Assembly (NCBI GenBank): GCA_003550325.1
Contig: QKWP01001250.1
Location: 59,119 to 123,118, forward strand
DNA: 64,000 nucleotides
From: Gigaspora rosea
Taxonomy: Eukaryota; Glomeromycota; Glomeromycetes; Diversisporales; Gigasporaceae
Direction of reading: 5' to 3'
Position numbers and translations under genes: made by a program. Position 1 is the first letter of the stretch, and every line of letters starts with the position of its first letter. Below the pieces are notes generated by a model. The model did not search any database, had not been told where the DNA came from, and saw only the letters and a list, made by a program, of their open reading frames with translations. This document shows positions 45,990 through 57,563 of this stretch, piece by piece.

Positions 45990-46640
45990 AAACCTTTTAA
46001 CCTACTGGACCAAATTTGATGATTCAACTACCCAAATGATCCTCTCAATGAGAGGGTTCTAGTGAGACCAAAATTGTTAAAATCTAATCACAGGATCCTG
46101 TGATCAGAATAGATTTGTGTTACTATAAAGTTCTATAATTTATTAAATAGTTATAACCCATTTATAGCAACACAAATTTATTTTGATCTTAGGATCCTGT
46201 GATTGGATTTTAATGATTTTGGGCTTGTTAGAATCCGCTTATTGAGAGGATCATTTTTGTAGTAAAATCATCGAAATTGGCCCAGTAGATCAGAAGTTAT
46301 TAACAATTAAATATTAATTTTTAATTGTTAATAACTTCTGATCTACTGGGCCAATTTCGATGATTTTACTACCAAAATGATCCTCTCAATGAAAGGATTC
46401 TAACAAACCCAAAATCGTTAAAATTCAATTACAGGATCCTAAGATCGAAATAAATTTGTGTTACTATAAATAGGTTATAATTATTTAATAAATTATAGAA
46501 CTTTTATAGTAACACAAATCTATCCCGACCTCGGGATCCTGTGATTGGATTTTAACGATTTTGGGCTCACTAGAATCCTCTCACTGAGAGGATCATTTTG
46601 GTAGTTATATCATCAAATTCGGTCCAGTAGGTCAAAAGTT
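45990..46640. repeat. Four-arm nested palindrome
   Basis: A ~160 bp unit occurs four times in alternating orientation, with mirror centres near 46140, 46318 and 46480. The central dyad is TTAAATATTAATTTTTAA. Each unit carries GATCTACTGGGCCAATTTCG, ATGATTTTACTACCAAAATG, ATCCTCTCAATGAGAGGATT and CAGGATCCTGTGAT-type blocks. It can fold into a large cruciform and is the longest example of the module described in the findings. Confidence 0.85.
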
Positions 46641-46789
46641 ATTTACTATTAAATGTTATATTTAACTTTTTATAATCGTAAAATCTGATTGGCTAATTGG
46701 GGTATCAGGTGTTGGTGGGTGGGGTAGGGGTGAGGTGGGCTCATAGTAAACAAAAATCAGCTGATTTCTGGAAGCTCCCTTAGGTATGC

Positions 46790-47930
46790 CTCACTAGCTA
46801 AGTGGACATTTGTACATAGTAGAAATGATGATGCCCACATAGAACAGGATTTAGAAACAGACTGGTTAGTATTTAAAAAGGTTCTGATACAATTAAAAAA
46901 ATCACAAGGCAGATATATTAGGAACAATCAAGTTTGGAGCTTAGGTTCAAAAGCTTCAACAAACTGCTATCTGCAATAGAGAAAAAATGCTACTTTGGAT
47001 CAGATTTGTATAGAGATAACTTATTCAAAAAGTGTAATTCAATAAAGGAAACTTTTAAACATTTACTATATTTACACAAAATAATGCACACCTGTGCGTT
47101 ATTTAGAGTACACGCATGGCATTATTATAGAGTAAAGGTTTAATTTCTAAAAAATTGTGCATTATATATGTGTAATATATAAAAAACCTGCATTTCTTAA
47201 TTTTATATATAGCCTTTCAATCTAAGTCAGGTTTTTTGACTATAAAAATTCTTATTTCTGCTTATTATTTGAATTCATTATTTTAGCAGATTATTAATTC
47301 AGCATTTGGAGTTTGCATTATATTGGAACACACATGGGCATTATTTCAAAATGAACATGCTATTTTAAGAAAATGCAATTTTTGAAATAACGCCCATGTG
47401 CATTATTTCGCGTAAATATGGTAACAGAAACACACAGCTCTGGATATGAGCAGAAAAGGTAATGGTCCAAAATGCATGGAAGATCCTCAATAGCAATGAG
47501 AAGAAAGTAATCTCAATAGAGTAGCTAGAAAAATTCTTTTAAGAGAATATAAAAGCAAAGAAATAGACAAAGATAGGTGAAGTAAATTAGAAAAAGAATT
47601 ATATACAAAAAGTAAGCGAACTTTTGTGAGAGCAAAGAATCTCTAATAACAGAGTTAATAAGCTACTGGCTCAGTTTATACAAGATTGGCTTCAGTTTTT
47701 TCAGGACAAAATATGGAATTCTTGTTGCATAATAGTGTCAAATTGGAAAAGAAAGTAGAACTACAAAAGAAAGAAAAGTACAAAAAGAAAAAGAGAAAAA
47801 ATAGAGAACATGTAAATGAAAGTAACCTAAGAAGTAAAGAAAGAAAAAGAGGAAGATCAAATTTGTCGAAAAAGCAAAAAAAATGGATAAAAAGTTTGGA
47901 AATAGCAACCAAGAAAGATTTCATATAGGT
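46790..47930 (+). pseudogene. LINE C-terminal coding region
   Basis: The LINE resumes after the 5.1 kb insertion. Weakly readable pieces include QTDWLVFKKVLIQLKKSQGR, IRNNQVWSLGSKASTNCYLQ and KETFKHLLYLHKIMH, then after a MITE (47068-47419) TELISYWLSLYKIGFSFFRT, KYGILVA and a lysine-rich end (KEKYKKKKRKNREHVNESNL). A ~270 bp untranslated tail, ending ATAAAGTTATGGCATAATTG, follows to about 48190. Many stops. Confidence 0.6.
47068..47419. mobile_element. ~350 bp MITE in the LINE C-terminal region
   Basis: Left end ATATTTACACAAAATAATGC, then ACACCTGTGCGTTATTT; right end reversed ATATTTACGCGAAATAATGC, then ACATGGGCGTTATTT. A third, internal copy of the end (CACATGGGCATTATTTCAAA) lies at about 47330, suggesting a nested or tandem MITE. 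Non-coding. Target duplication unclear. Confidence 0.65.
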
Positions 47931-48190
47931 TTCAGAAAGAGTAACTTCTTCATGGTGCTGAAACTAATAGCAGTCATGATAGGCTGCAAGTTCTTGCAAG
48001 TAAAGCACTTTTTAAAACCTTAATAAAAATAAAAGAAAAGTGAAAAGATAAAACCTTGCTATAGCAAGTACACATAGGTGTTCAATGCGACAACCGGGTA
48101 GTCATACTTTAGATTTCAGCTTTAAATAGAAGTAGGCATAATTTGTAATATACAAAATATGATAAATAAAGTTATGGCATAATTGCGAAA

Positions 48191-50420
48191 GAAAAAAAAA
48201 AGTACAAATAAATTACCTGGACAATTGGTTTTTCAGCTATTTTTTTAATATCATCTTGTTGTGTATTAAAATGGTTTATATTTTTACATAGTCTACTTAG
48301 TGTCTACTCGCTAATATTATCACTAGCAAGAATTTTGAATCCCAAAAATTAAGGTCTTGTTGAATATAAATATAAATTTTTGTATAACATGTTTTTATAA
48401 GAAAATTTAAGTTTACTAAGCCAAAATTTATTAAGTGTATTAAAAAGGTTTTGCAATAGCAGTCACACAATTTGTTATACAAATTATAGGATAAATTTTT
48501 TACTAAGAAATTTGAATAATCAACATGCATATAATGGGCTCAATTTTCATAGTAAATTGCAATAGTTACCTACTTTCAATTATTTATTTTAAGAGTTTAT
48601 AAAAAGAAAACTGCACTTACAAAACATAGTGTGGCAGTTCAGAAAGTTGAATTCTATATTGTTATGTGTTTAAAGTATGACTAAAAGTAAAGCTAAAAAA
48701 TAATTTGGTCTCCAAAGATTGCCTATTGTTCCATAGCACATAATACTAGCAATATAATAAAGGCTTGTATTTTACTAATTTTAAAAATTTTTTTGGCATT
48801 CCTGATTATAATAACTTATTTTAATACAAAACCTTCATATTTTTGTGTTAGATTTTAAGGTAGTTTTACAGGCAATTTACTTTGTTTTTTTGGTTAAAAA
48901 GACTTACAAGTTTTTTTCAAAAAAAGAGAATTAAAATGAATTAAAAGCAGTTGTGAAATTTTTTTAAATTGTTGAACTGGATATTATGTAATATCAGTCA
49001 AGTTCAAACTTCTATATATGTACTCCTCTTGGGACCAACTATAAGTGTAAATCTAATCAAAGCAGTTTTATATAGTATTGCCAAAAATACAGTTCATAGA
49101 CTTATAAACCTTCTTTGATATATAGTATTGTAATTATTTTGTTCTGGCTAAAAGCTACCATGTATAGTAGTTTTTTCTAGTTTATTTTAAAACTATTAAT
49201 TTATTTTTTATTCTTTTTAGTTATATTTCAAGTTTCTTGCATTTTTTTGAGTATAAAAATCAAAAAGTATGCAAATCTACCACCAACAACTATGTTATTA
49301 GTAGGATTGAGAATTAAGGTACAATTATAGAGGGTGTAGATTTATAGAGCATATATGTATTAATTTGTTAATTAACTTGAAAAAGCTTTTTATTACTTTA
49401 AAATTGTAATTTATTATAAAATTTTTTGTTATTTTTTATTAAATAAAAACAATAAAAATTAAAATTTGTTTGCTTTCAAATAAAAAGAAAATTTATTTTC
49501 ACTTAAAATTTTAAAGGCTAATTCTTTAATTTCTCTTCATTCAGATTATCTTTAATTCTTGTTTAACAAATCTTGTGTCAATCGTATTAGCTATATTGAT
49601 TATATCAGCCTTAATTACTCCAATCCCCAAATCTAAATTTAGAGATGGACAAGTTTAATAAAGTATTATTATTTATAATTCTTCATCATAGAGAATAATT
49701 AGTAATATTATATTAGTAAATTAATAAATACTTAGCTTTGCAAAATAAAGCTTCTATAAAATAACTAAAAAATGAGTGTTTTAAATATAGAGTGATCGAA
49801 AATTAAGTTAGAAAGTGATCAAATAATATATATGAAAAATGTTCAGTGTAAATATAGGGCATATCAGATAACTTAACCTTAAACCATTGGAGTTGTAAGC
49901 TTGCAATGCCTTTATATTCAGATCTAAATTAGTGAATGCTATGATTTACATAGTATAAAATAGGGCTTCTTGATTTTCTCCACAAGTTTATAACCTATTA
50001 CCTATTTAAAGTTATAATTTATATAAAGCCCTTACTCATGCACATCAACTGATCTACTTTTTGTACCAAAATCTAAAGGAAGAAGCCAAAATGGTAGCCA
50101 TCTTTTAAGGTTTAGTATTCTGTAGAGGAACATTCTTTTTTTATGTTTTTTATACCGGTTTACTCATAGAAGCCCCCAGAATAACTTTTCTTAGAGTAAA
50201 AATGTATTCTAGCTAGTACTTTTTAGGAGAAAATTTTAAAAATGCAAATTCATATATTTGTGTAATTTATGAAGGTCCTATGACAAAATTTTAGATGTGA
50301 CAAATCATGTGATTGATAATAATTTGGAGGGAAAAATTATGTAATAGACCCTTTATTCTGGACTAGCAATATAACTAAACAATTTGGGACTTCTCAAACA
50401 ATGTGATGAGCATTGTTGCT
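48191..50420. other. AT-rich intergenic region without recognisable genes
   Basis: About 2.2 kb of AT-rich DNA. No coherent frame, RNA gene or inverted-repeat element stands out. Minor features are a TAGCAAGTACACATAGGTG stretch near the LINE tail and a repeated AGTATTG motif at 49070-49130. Confidence 0.5.
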
Positions 50421-51046
50421 TGATTCCCCAAAAGTTAGTTCCCCGCAAGCTCATTTTTCTGACACTATATCCCCGACAGAATGTTTCACCTACAGCATTT
50501 TTTGTTGACAAAATCTTTTCTCGACATATCATGATTTCAATATTCCCTTTCCTTGACGGGACATATTTTCGAAAAGACATTTTACTAACATGATGTATTT
50601 TAGAAAGGATCTTTTTCCGATATGACATGTTTCCGATATCTTTTTCCGACAAGATAAAAATAATTATTGGGTAGTTTCAAGAATAGGCTCATCACATCAC
50701 ATGATCAAGCACTCGGCCTAAATTAGGGTTAGAGTTAGGGTCAGATTAGGGTTAGGGATAGTATAATTTATGCTGAGTTGTAGTGCTAGTAAACAAATGA
50801 CGTAGCTTCATGATTTCACGTGATGTGATTATCACTGGGTTTATCTTGTCGGAAAAAGTGCATTCAATAAAACTTAGTGTCGAAGAAAAGTCAAATTAGA
50901 AATAATGTCATGTCAGATAAATGTCTTGTCGAAAGTATGAATGTCGAGGAAAGATTCTGTCAACAAAAAGTGCTTTAGGTGAAACATTCTGTCGGGGATA
51001 TAGTGTTGGAAAAATTAGCTGGCGGGAACTAACTTTCGGGGAATCA
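50421..51046. mobile_element. 626 bp element with very long (~220 bp) TIRs
   Basis: Left TGATTCCCCAAAAGTTAGTT and right (reversed) TGATTCCCCGAAAGTTAGTT start arms that match for about 220 bp, through CACTATATCCCCGACAGAAT, TTTTTGTTGACA and TCGACA-rich sequence, to a CTTGTCGGAAAAA boundary. The core (50690-50840) has several TTAGGG units and a TCACGTGA dyad and is shared with 14690-14850. The TCGACAAG-type motif is iterated on both arms. Non-coding; apparent ORFs are TIR sequence. No duplication identified. Confidence 0.75.
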
Positions 51047-52526
51047 TACCGTAGTAGTATCACACTAGATATTTACCGTCATACTATTCATTACGTATTG
51101 GAATGTTCCAAATAATTTGGCCACATTTAAAGATAATTAGACTTGAGGCAAAAGCTAATTTGACTTAAGACTAGGGTAATTAAAAAGTATTGGACTTGAT
51201 AAGACTAATAACAACATTTATAACAACATTGGTTACATCATTGGTATACGCGCACTATATTACAAATAAACTTTAACATGCCCAATAAAAGTTCAATATA
51301 AAAAAAAAAACAATTCAATAAATTCCAAAAGCTTTATTCTAATTAAACAAGAATTTAAATTTGCTTCAGTTTAAAAATCCGAAGCTACGTCTTGTCATAC
51401 AATTACTGTATACCGGTACAGTCTCTAAGTAAGGTCACATCATTTGATGACCTAATGTAATGTAACATTATAAAAGACATAAAATATTAAATTATTCCAT
51501 AAGGAATTAGCCCCAAAGTACTAGAAATTAATATTGGTCATCTGACAAAATAATGTGCGTACAATATTTATACGAATAAATTTTTAATTTTTTATTGCAC
51601 ACTAACATTAATATTAATTATGTTGGGGAGTTTCAAAATTAACAAATAAGGGTCGCATTTCGACAATAAGTAGGGGTTTAAATACCATTTTTAATATGTT
51701 GAATTATAAATCGGAAAAATAAAATAAGATTCTCTGATTTTAACTTTGAAACCTTCTGTTGTGTTAAGTATTTGATCAGATGACCAGCACTTTATTGTTT
51801 TTTTTTGATATAATAATGCGCAGCGATCATAACACGAGATGTGTGATAATTTTCGCAGCTCGATTAAACATGTCTAGCTTTACGCCTTTATGTCATAATT
51901 ACGAACCGCCAGTGTTCATACCTTTCCATTTAGAGAATAATGAATTTGAAATTTTTTTATACACAAGAGTATGATTAAAATATTACATAATTAAAAGTTT
52001 CACATGATTTTCAAAATTAGTAACAGTAAAACCAGTACCGAGGATTTTTAAATTTGATTTGATTATGTACAGTACGTACTACGTAATGTACATGCATATA
52101 TATGTCTTTGTATTTAACCACCTGAAATGTATATAATGTTATCACGGTCATTTTTTGCAGGCATAATATCAACATGTTGGGATTTCTTGAATTTCAAATG
52201 GAATTCATAGATCAACTGAACTTTAAACACAAATATTAACTAACAAAAATGTTACAAATAATTACATATTCAGTATACTAAGGGTGAGCCAACATCCTTT
52301 GTCTTACAAATATTGCAATTTAGGAATTTTATTTCTGCTTTATAAACTATGGTGATTTTCGAAATTTTTTTTTCTTCGATAGAGATTAACTTTTTTCATA
52401 CTAGGTTTGTGAATCTTTTTTAATATTTTTGATTTTTTTTATGATTTTTTTTACAACTTTTGAATTGTTCTGAATTACAATTAAAATTTAGAAAAATCAA
52501 ATAATTTAATTGCACAAAATTTAATA
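51047..52526. other. Region upstream of the lipid-transfer gene
   Basis: This is AT-rich DNA containing the promoter of the plus-strand gene at 52527. A short plus-strand frame at 51780-51974 (CHNYEPPVFIPFHLENNEFE) has no known domain and is not called as a gene. Tracts of T at 52370-52450 precede the gene. No repeat partners were found in the window. Confidence 0.5.
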
Positions 52527-54149
52527 ATGACTGGCCACGATGATGGAAAAGAAAATATTGATAACACTGAAGTTTTTGATGAAAAACCACGACGAATTAT
52601 ATTAGGGCTTATCTCCCAGATTCGTAAAGGAACAGAATTACATAGAATTTCATTACCGGCATTTATTTTTGAACCAAGAAGTATGTTAGAAAGAATTACT
52701 GATTTTATGAGTCATCCCGACCTAATTTTAAGGTAGTTCTATTTATCGACAGATTTTATTTAAGGTCATCTATAAATCGATACACTATATAATTCCTTTT
52801 TTTTAAATTCTCGTTATGTACATTTTTTTTTTAAGTATCAAATGTCTTTTCTTGCTGTATTAGGGCGTCAAAGCAAGAAAACAATGTCCAACGATTTATA
52901 AGTGTTGTACGGTACTATTTATCCGGATGGTATGTAAAACCCAAGGTAAATAATTTTTCCCCACAATGATTGTTGTGATTTTTGTAAAAAATGCAACAAT
53001 TTTTAAATTAACATTTGTTTTTTTTTTTAGGGTGTTAAAAAATCATACAATCCTATATTGGGTGAGTTCTTCCGTGCACGATGGAAATTTCTTGATAATA
53101 CTAATGCATTATATATAGCTGAACAAGTATCACATCATCCTCCCGTTTCTGCATACTATTATGCAAGTCCAGAAAATAATATATTAATTTATGGTACCTT
53201 ACGACCAAAATCTAAATTCACGGGGAATAGTGCGGGAACTATGATGCACGGTGAAACAAAATTTCATTTTACTAACCGACCTGGTGAAGTTTATCGTATT
53301 ACTATGCCAAATTTTTATGCTCGTGGTATATTATTCGGAAAAGTGGTGATGGAATTAGGTGATAAGACTAGCATAATTTGTGAGAAAACTGGTTTAATGT
53401 ATGAAATGCAGTTTCAGACTAAGGTATGTATATGTTCAAATATATTCGCATTTGATTACTACTAGAAAGCGTATTACTTTATTGTACAATATAATTCTAG
53501 GGATATTTCACTGGAACTTACAATTCTATTCATGGAAAAATAATACGTATATCAACGGGAGAAGCCCTTTTTGAAATTACTGGGAAATGGTCCGATATTA
53601 TGTATATAACTAATTTGAAGGTTATTAGATCTTATAATAAAATTAAATCTTAATTAGTTCAATAGCATTTTATATTAATATATATATATATATTTATCAT
53701 TTAGACTGGAAAAAAAGAAATTTTGTTTAATGCTCTTGAATCATCGATATGCCCAAAAATTGTTGAGCCAGAGGATAAGCAACATGAAAAAGAATCTCGA
53801 AGGTATGAATTTTATTGAATTCTATTTGTTCGGCGTGAGATATTTTTATATGCTGACTTTTTTTTTATAATTAGATTGTGGTCAAAATTTACAAACGCAT
53901 TATTAGTAAAAAATTTTGATCTTGCTTCACAAGAAAAGTTTTTAGTTGAGGAAAAACAACGTAAAGATATAAAACTTTTGGAAGCAGATTGGAAACCAAA
54001 ATATTTCACTCTTAATGGCACTGAATATCTCTTCAATCATATGCAGTAAGATTTTTTTTTATCAAATATCACATTATTCTTAATTCATTTCTGTTAACTT
54101 TTTGTTTTAACTGTCTATTAGCAATCCGGATGCCATATTTAGTCTTTAA
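52527..54149 (+). CDS. Oxysterol-binding-protein-related lipid transfer protein (Osh6/Osh7 type)
   Basis: Proteins of this family shuttle lipids between membranes; Osh6/Osh7 members exchange phosphatidylserine for PI4P at ER-plasma membrane contacts (established for the family). Exons: 52527-52732, 52864-52945, 53031-53423, 53501-53620, 53705-53802, and 53875-54049, with GT-AG introns of 76-131 bp. The protein (about 357 residues) is essentially one ORD domain without PH or ankyrin parts. The lid and pocket residues lie in TELHRISLPAFIFEPRSMLE, RITDFMSHPDLI. KGVKKSYNPILGEFF and the family fingerprint EQVSHHPPVSAYY follow, then WKPKYF near the end. The EPRSMLERITDF..HPDLI segment points to the Osh6/7 branch. 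The stop TAA at 54047 overlaps a GTAAGA donor; splicing at 54045 to 54122 would give the end HNPDAIFSL (stop 54149). Confidence 0.93.
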
Positions 54150-55430
54150 TGATATTGTTATAAATTCTTTAGAGTTATACTGTATTTTTTATTTTTTTCA
54201 TTATTACTAGATACTATTTGTTGAATTTCATTATTTTATTGTAATAAGATTTATTTCTGAATTTATCAACCGGCATTTTAATTTACTTAGTTAGTCATTA
54301 TATATAATATATGGGCTAAAGCGCTGCAAAAAGAGGGGGGAATTGACAAATTTTCCAAGGCATTACATAAATCAAATTTAGAATAATATCATGATCATTT
54401 TTTTTTAATTTAAACTTTATATTTTATAATTTATTATAATAAAAATAAATTGATATTGATTTTCAGGTTGTAAATTTATAGTTAAAAATAATTTAAAGTA
54501 ATTGAAATAATTGATACGTTGATTTATAACCTACGTTGAGTTATATATAATTGTTTTTTATACTTCTATAATTCCTATCAATAATAAAATGACAATTATA
54601 TCAGATATGTGATTATTACTTATGATATATATGTACGTACAGTACAGTACGATGTAACAAATTACTGCTATGCTATTATCAAAATCATTACTTAATTATG
54701 TTTTAAGATACCGGTATTATCCTTTGTTATATAAAGGTAATTAAAATCATAGTTAAAATAAGACGTCATAATTGTCAAGTTACACATGATTAAATTGCAT
54801 GTTTCGTGATATCATTCGCGTATCATTCGCGTATCATTCGCGTATCATCGCGTATCGATCTTGTTTTCTTGTGAAGTAATGATTTCATTACACATTATAG
54901 TATTAGCATTTGATGTCACTGGTTTGTTTGAATCATAATGTAAAGTTAATCCATCGCTATTATTAATATCATGCATTTTTTAGTAAAATCATCGAAAGAA
55001 ATTAAGAAATAAAACTTTGAAAAAAAAATCAAGTTTTAACTAACCCATATCGATATGATTAAAATGATACTTTTTGGAAATTGGCAACAAAGAATAAAAC
55101 CAAATATTATCATCTAACCATATTAATTTATAACTGCACTCTAACCTATTTTGACCAATTTCGATATTGATATATTAAAATCATTATGTCATGCGGAATG
55201 GCGACTTTAATCCCGCGCCCAAACTTTCGAACTTACTCTTATTAATAAAACGTAGAATTTTATCCCATAACAATCGTAATCATTCTACGAGTTTTTTTTT
55301 TTTAATACTAGGAAAGCGGGATCCGTTGGGTTCTGGAGCGTTTACATGTATTTAAAAAAAATTGTTTAAAATACGTCATATACCACTAAATCAACTGATA
55401 TAATTCGTATTTAACACTTCACTGGAACCC
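54150..55430. other. AT-rich intergenic region with a short minisatellite
   Basis: Positions 54810-54862 hold about four copies of the 12 bp unit CGCGTATCATTC. The rest is AT-rich 3' flank of the lipid-transfer gene with no coding signal. GTACAGTACAGTAC occurs near 54640. Confidence 0.6.
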
Positions 55431-55439
55431 GCACAAAAT

Positions 55440-55880
55440 TCATACAATCAATTGGTTTAATAATGATCGTGATAATGCTCAAGCATCAACATCAATGAGA
55501 CATTAATAAAATTAAATGCTTGAGCATATTCTTTTACTTTCGTTCGTGATTTTTAATATGCCACCCAAAATAACTAAAAATCTATAAAAAAAAATTCTAT
55601 TCAACTGACTGCCCTTTTAATGATAAAAACTTGATGAGAATTTATTGTTTATTACTATGTTTGAATATAAAGTAATGCTTTAACGACCTTTATAAATGAC
55701 AAATTTTTTGACGAAAAAAGGTAGTTTGATTTGTTCATCGCAATGGTAATTCACTTGATTCATTTATTCGATTTACGACTAATTAAAAATTTAATTCTGA
55801 TCCATTGAGTGAGGTGCTTGAGAATACCCTTAATTTCCTTCGCTCTGCTCAAGAAACGTAAATTAGTAGAATGATGAAAA
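55440..55880 (+). repeat. Second copy of the decayed MPPK coding repeat
   Basis: From AATGCTCAAGCATCAACATC the block order follows 29260-29890: a MPPK start at about 55558, then AAAGTAATGCTT, TTTTTTGACGAAAAAAGGTA, GATTTACGACTAATTAAAAA, and DPLSEVLENTLNFLRSAQET at about 55800-55855. An internal stretch is missing relative to the other copy, and here the C-terminal piece reads further (SRMMKK). It shows no intact gene. Confidence 0.55.
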
Positions 55881-56195
55881 AGGTAAATATTTATGAACCT
55901 TAATTTAATGAATAAATTTTTTTATACTCACCACTATTCATAATAATAATAAATGAACTTTGAATTTAATTGTTATTGTTGCTTAATCAATAAATTTGAT
56001 AATCACAAATTATTGTGAACGAAATGATTACTAATTTTAAGTATATACTTTATATAATCAAAAAATCTTTAAATTGGAATTAACCATCCCATCATCACAA
56101 GAAACAGATTATACATTAATAATTATTAAGAGACTACTACCAGAATTAATTTAAATATTAGTAACATAAATTAACCCTTTATTACGTATTTCATA

Positions 56196-57523
56196 TTATA
56201 TATATATTCTATTTGAAAACTTATTTTGAGGTGAATTATTATTATTCATTTCTCGCATTAATTTTTTTCTAAATAACATCTTTCGCCTTTCAATTATTTT
56301 TTCATATTTACCACCCGGACCATACCAACTTTCTAAATCTTTTAATATTTCAACATTTGTAACCCCACCAACTATTACAGAATCTGCAAAAGTCCATCCT
56401 CCATGATAACCATCACTAAATTTTCGTTCTGGATGAACTATATTTGCCCAATTAACTTCATCATCTGGTCTTAAATATAAAAATTCATGACCTGTTCCAT
56501 TAGTAAAATCTTCACATCCAATAAAATTTGGTGCATTATTATACAAACATCTTTCCATTGCTATATCTTCTGTAATTGTTTTATCTTCAAGACAAAAAGG
56601 TAAATGTGGTCCTATAATAGCTAAAAGATCTTTACTTAATAAATAACCAGGTCCTCTCCAACAAAATTTTACTTTAGTAGAATAATCTATATCTGGTCGA
56701 CCTATTAATTGAGGTTTACGTTTTGTTTTTGAAAGTAATTCTAATAGTCGTGGTAAACGAACAAATGTTTTATCGGTAATTTTTAAAAAATAATTATAAT
56801 GATCAAGATGATATGCATAAAGAAAATGAAGTGCCTATTTGAAAAAAAAATTTTTTATAAATTTTATGATATAATAACAATTTTTAAAAAGAGTAATATA
56901 AAAAAACATACTTTAGTAACCGTTCTAAAAGATTTTTGTTCAGGACTTAATTCTGCAGGTTCTTCGAAAACCATAGTTTGTTCTACAAGTTCTTTCATCA
57001 TTTCTTTAAGATTTTCTTGTCCAGGTAATTTCTTTGAAGTTTTAGAATTTTCAGAATCATCTTCCGTTTCTTCAGATCCATTTTTATCTTTTCCTTTGGA
57101 TTTTTTATCGTCTAAATTTGTCTTATCTTCAAAACCAGGAATATTAGGCCAACCAAATTTTCTTAAAGTATCATTTGGTGATGCAAACCATAAATCTACA
57201 CTTAAAGATTTATCATTCATTGCCATAGTACCCCAAGTATCTACTATCGTTTTACTATATGTATCAATTGATTCATTAGAAGACGGTACGATTAAAATAG
57301 CAAGTTGTTTTGGATAATTATCGGTAAAAGTAGAAAACAATGGAGGTGGCCGAGGAGGTGGTGGTGATTGAGGTTGAGAATGACTAATTAAAATATATGA
57401 TCAACAAAAAGAAGAACGATAAAATCAATTCAGTAAACGACAAAAAAGTTATATATAAAGTATGTTATTGTTAAGACTTTTTTTGGTGATTCAAGGTGGC
57501 CTAACCAGGATTTAAAATTAATA

Positions 57524-57563
<40 letters not shown>

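Larger units (their letters stand above)
41694..46779. mobile_element. 5.1 kb element with 29 bp TIRs and TTA duplication (PIF/Harbinger-like)
   Basis: Both ends read GGGAGCTTCCAGAAATCAGC and continue TGATTTCTG (28 of 29 identical). The TIR contains the dyad AGAAATCAGCTGATTTCT. TTA flanks the element at 41691-41693 and 46780-46782. Next to the TIRs are G-rich tracts and arrays of GGTACCCGATATAT-type motifs. The interior holds a degenerate ~110 bp repeat (42680-43330), an A-rich tract (43720-44480), an island with coding-like patches (44500-44900) and four inverted modules (45990-46640). No Harbinger transposase or Myb gene was found, so the superfamily rests on the TIR start and TTA. Confidence 0.75.
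19830..48190 (+). mobile_element. Old LINE (non-LTR retrotransposon), split by nested insertions
   Basis: LINE coding remnants run in order across about 28 kb: a lysine-rich start (MAKNKTKKPITKKKGNSRFR, 19869), a reverse transcriptase domain (22880-23600) and its downstream linker (24295-24944, 39688-40020). The RNase H domain (40050-40350, ending AHSRDKLNK..ADTLAK at 41540) and the C-terminal region (46790-47930) follow, then a tail near 48190. Inserted into it are elements at 20619-21379, 22372-22500, 23845-24138, 24945-39680, 40359-41482, 41694-46779 and 47068-47419. The summed LINE is about 6 kb. Many stops and shifts make it inactive. Its 5' boundary is uncertain by about 100 bases. Confidence 0.85.

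Noticed and set aside
47676-47928. Minus-strand ORF rich in Phe/Leu/Ser
   Set aside because: It is the antisense of the lysine-rich LINE C-terminus.
50353-51115. ORFs on both strands (MSEKDIGNMS.., MGLLKQCDEH.., MSCRKYECRG..)
   Set aside because: All lie in the long inverted arms of the 626 bp element and mirror each other; non-coding TIR sequence.
56799-57317. Plus-strand ORF of 172 codons
   Set aside because: It is the antisense of exon 2 and intron 2 of the glycosyltransferase gene, whose exons are spliced consistently and contain the family motifs.
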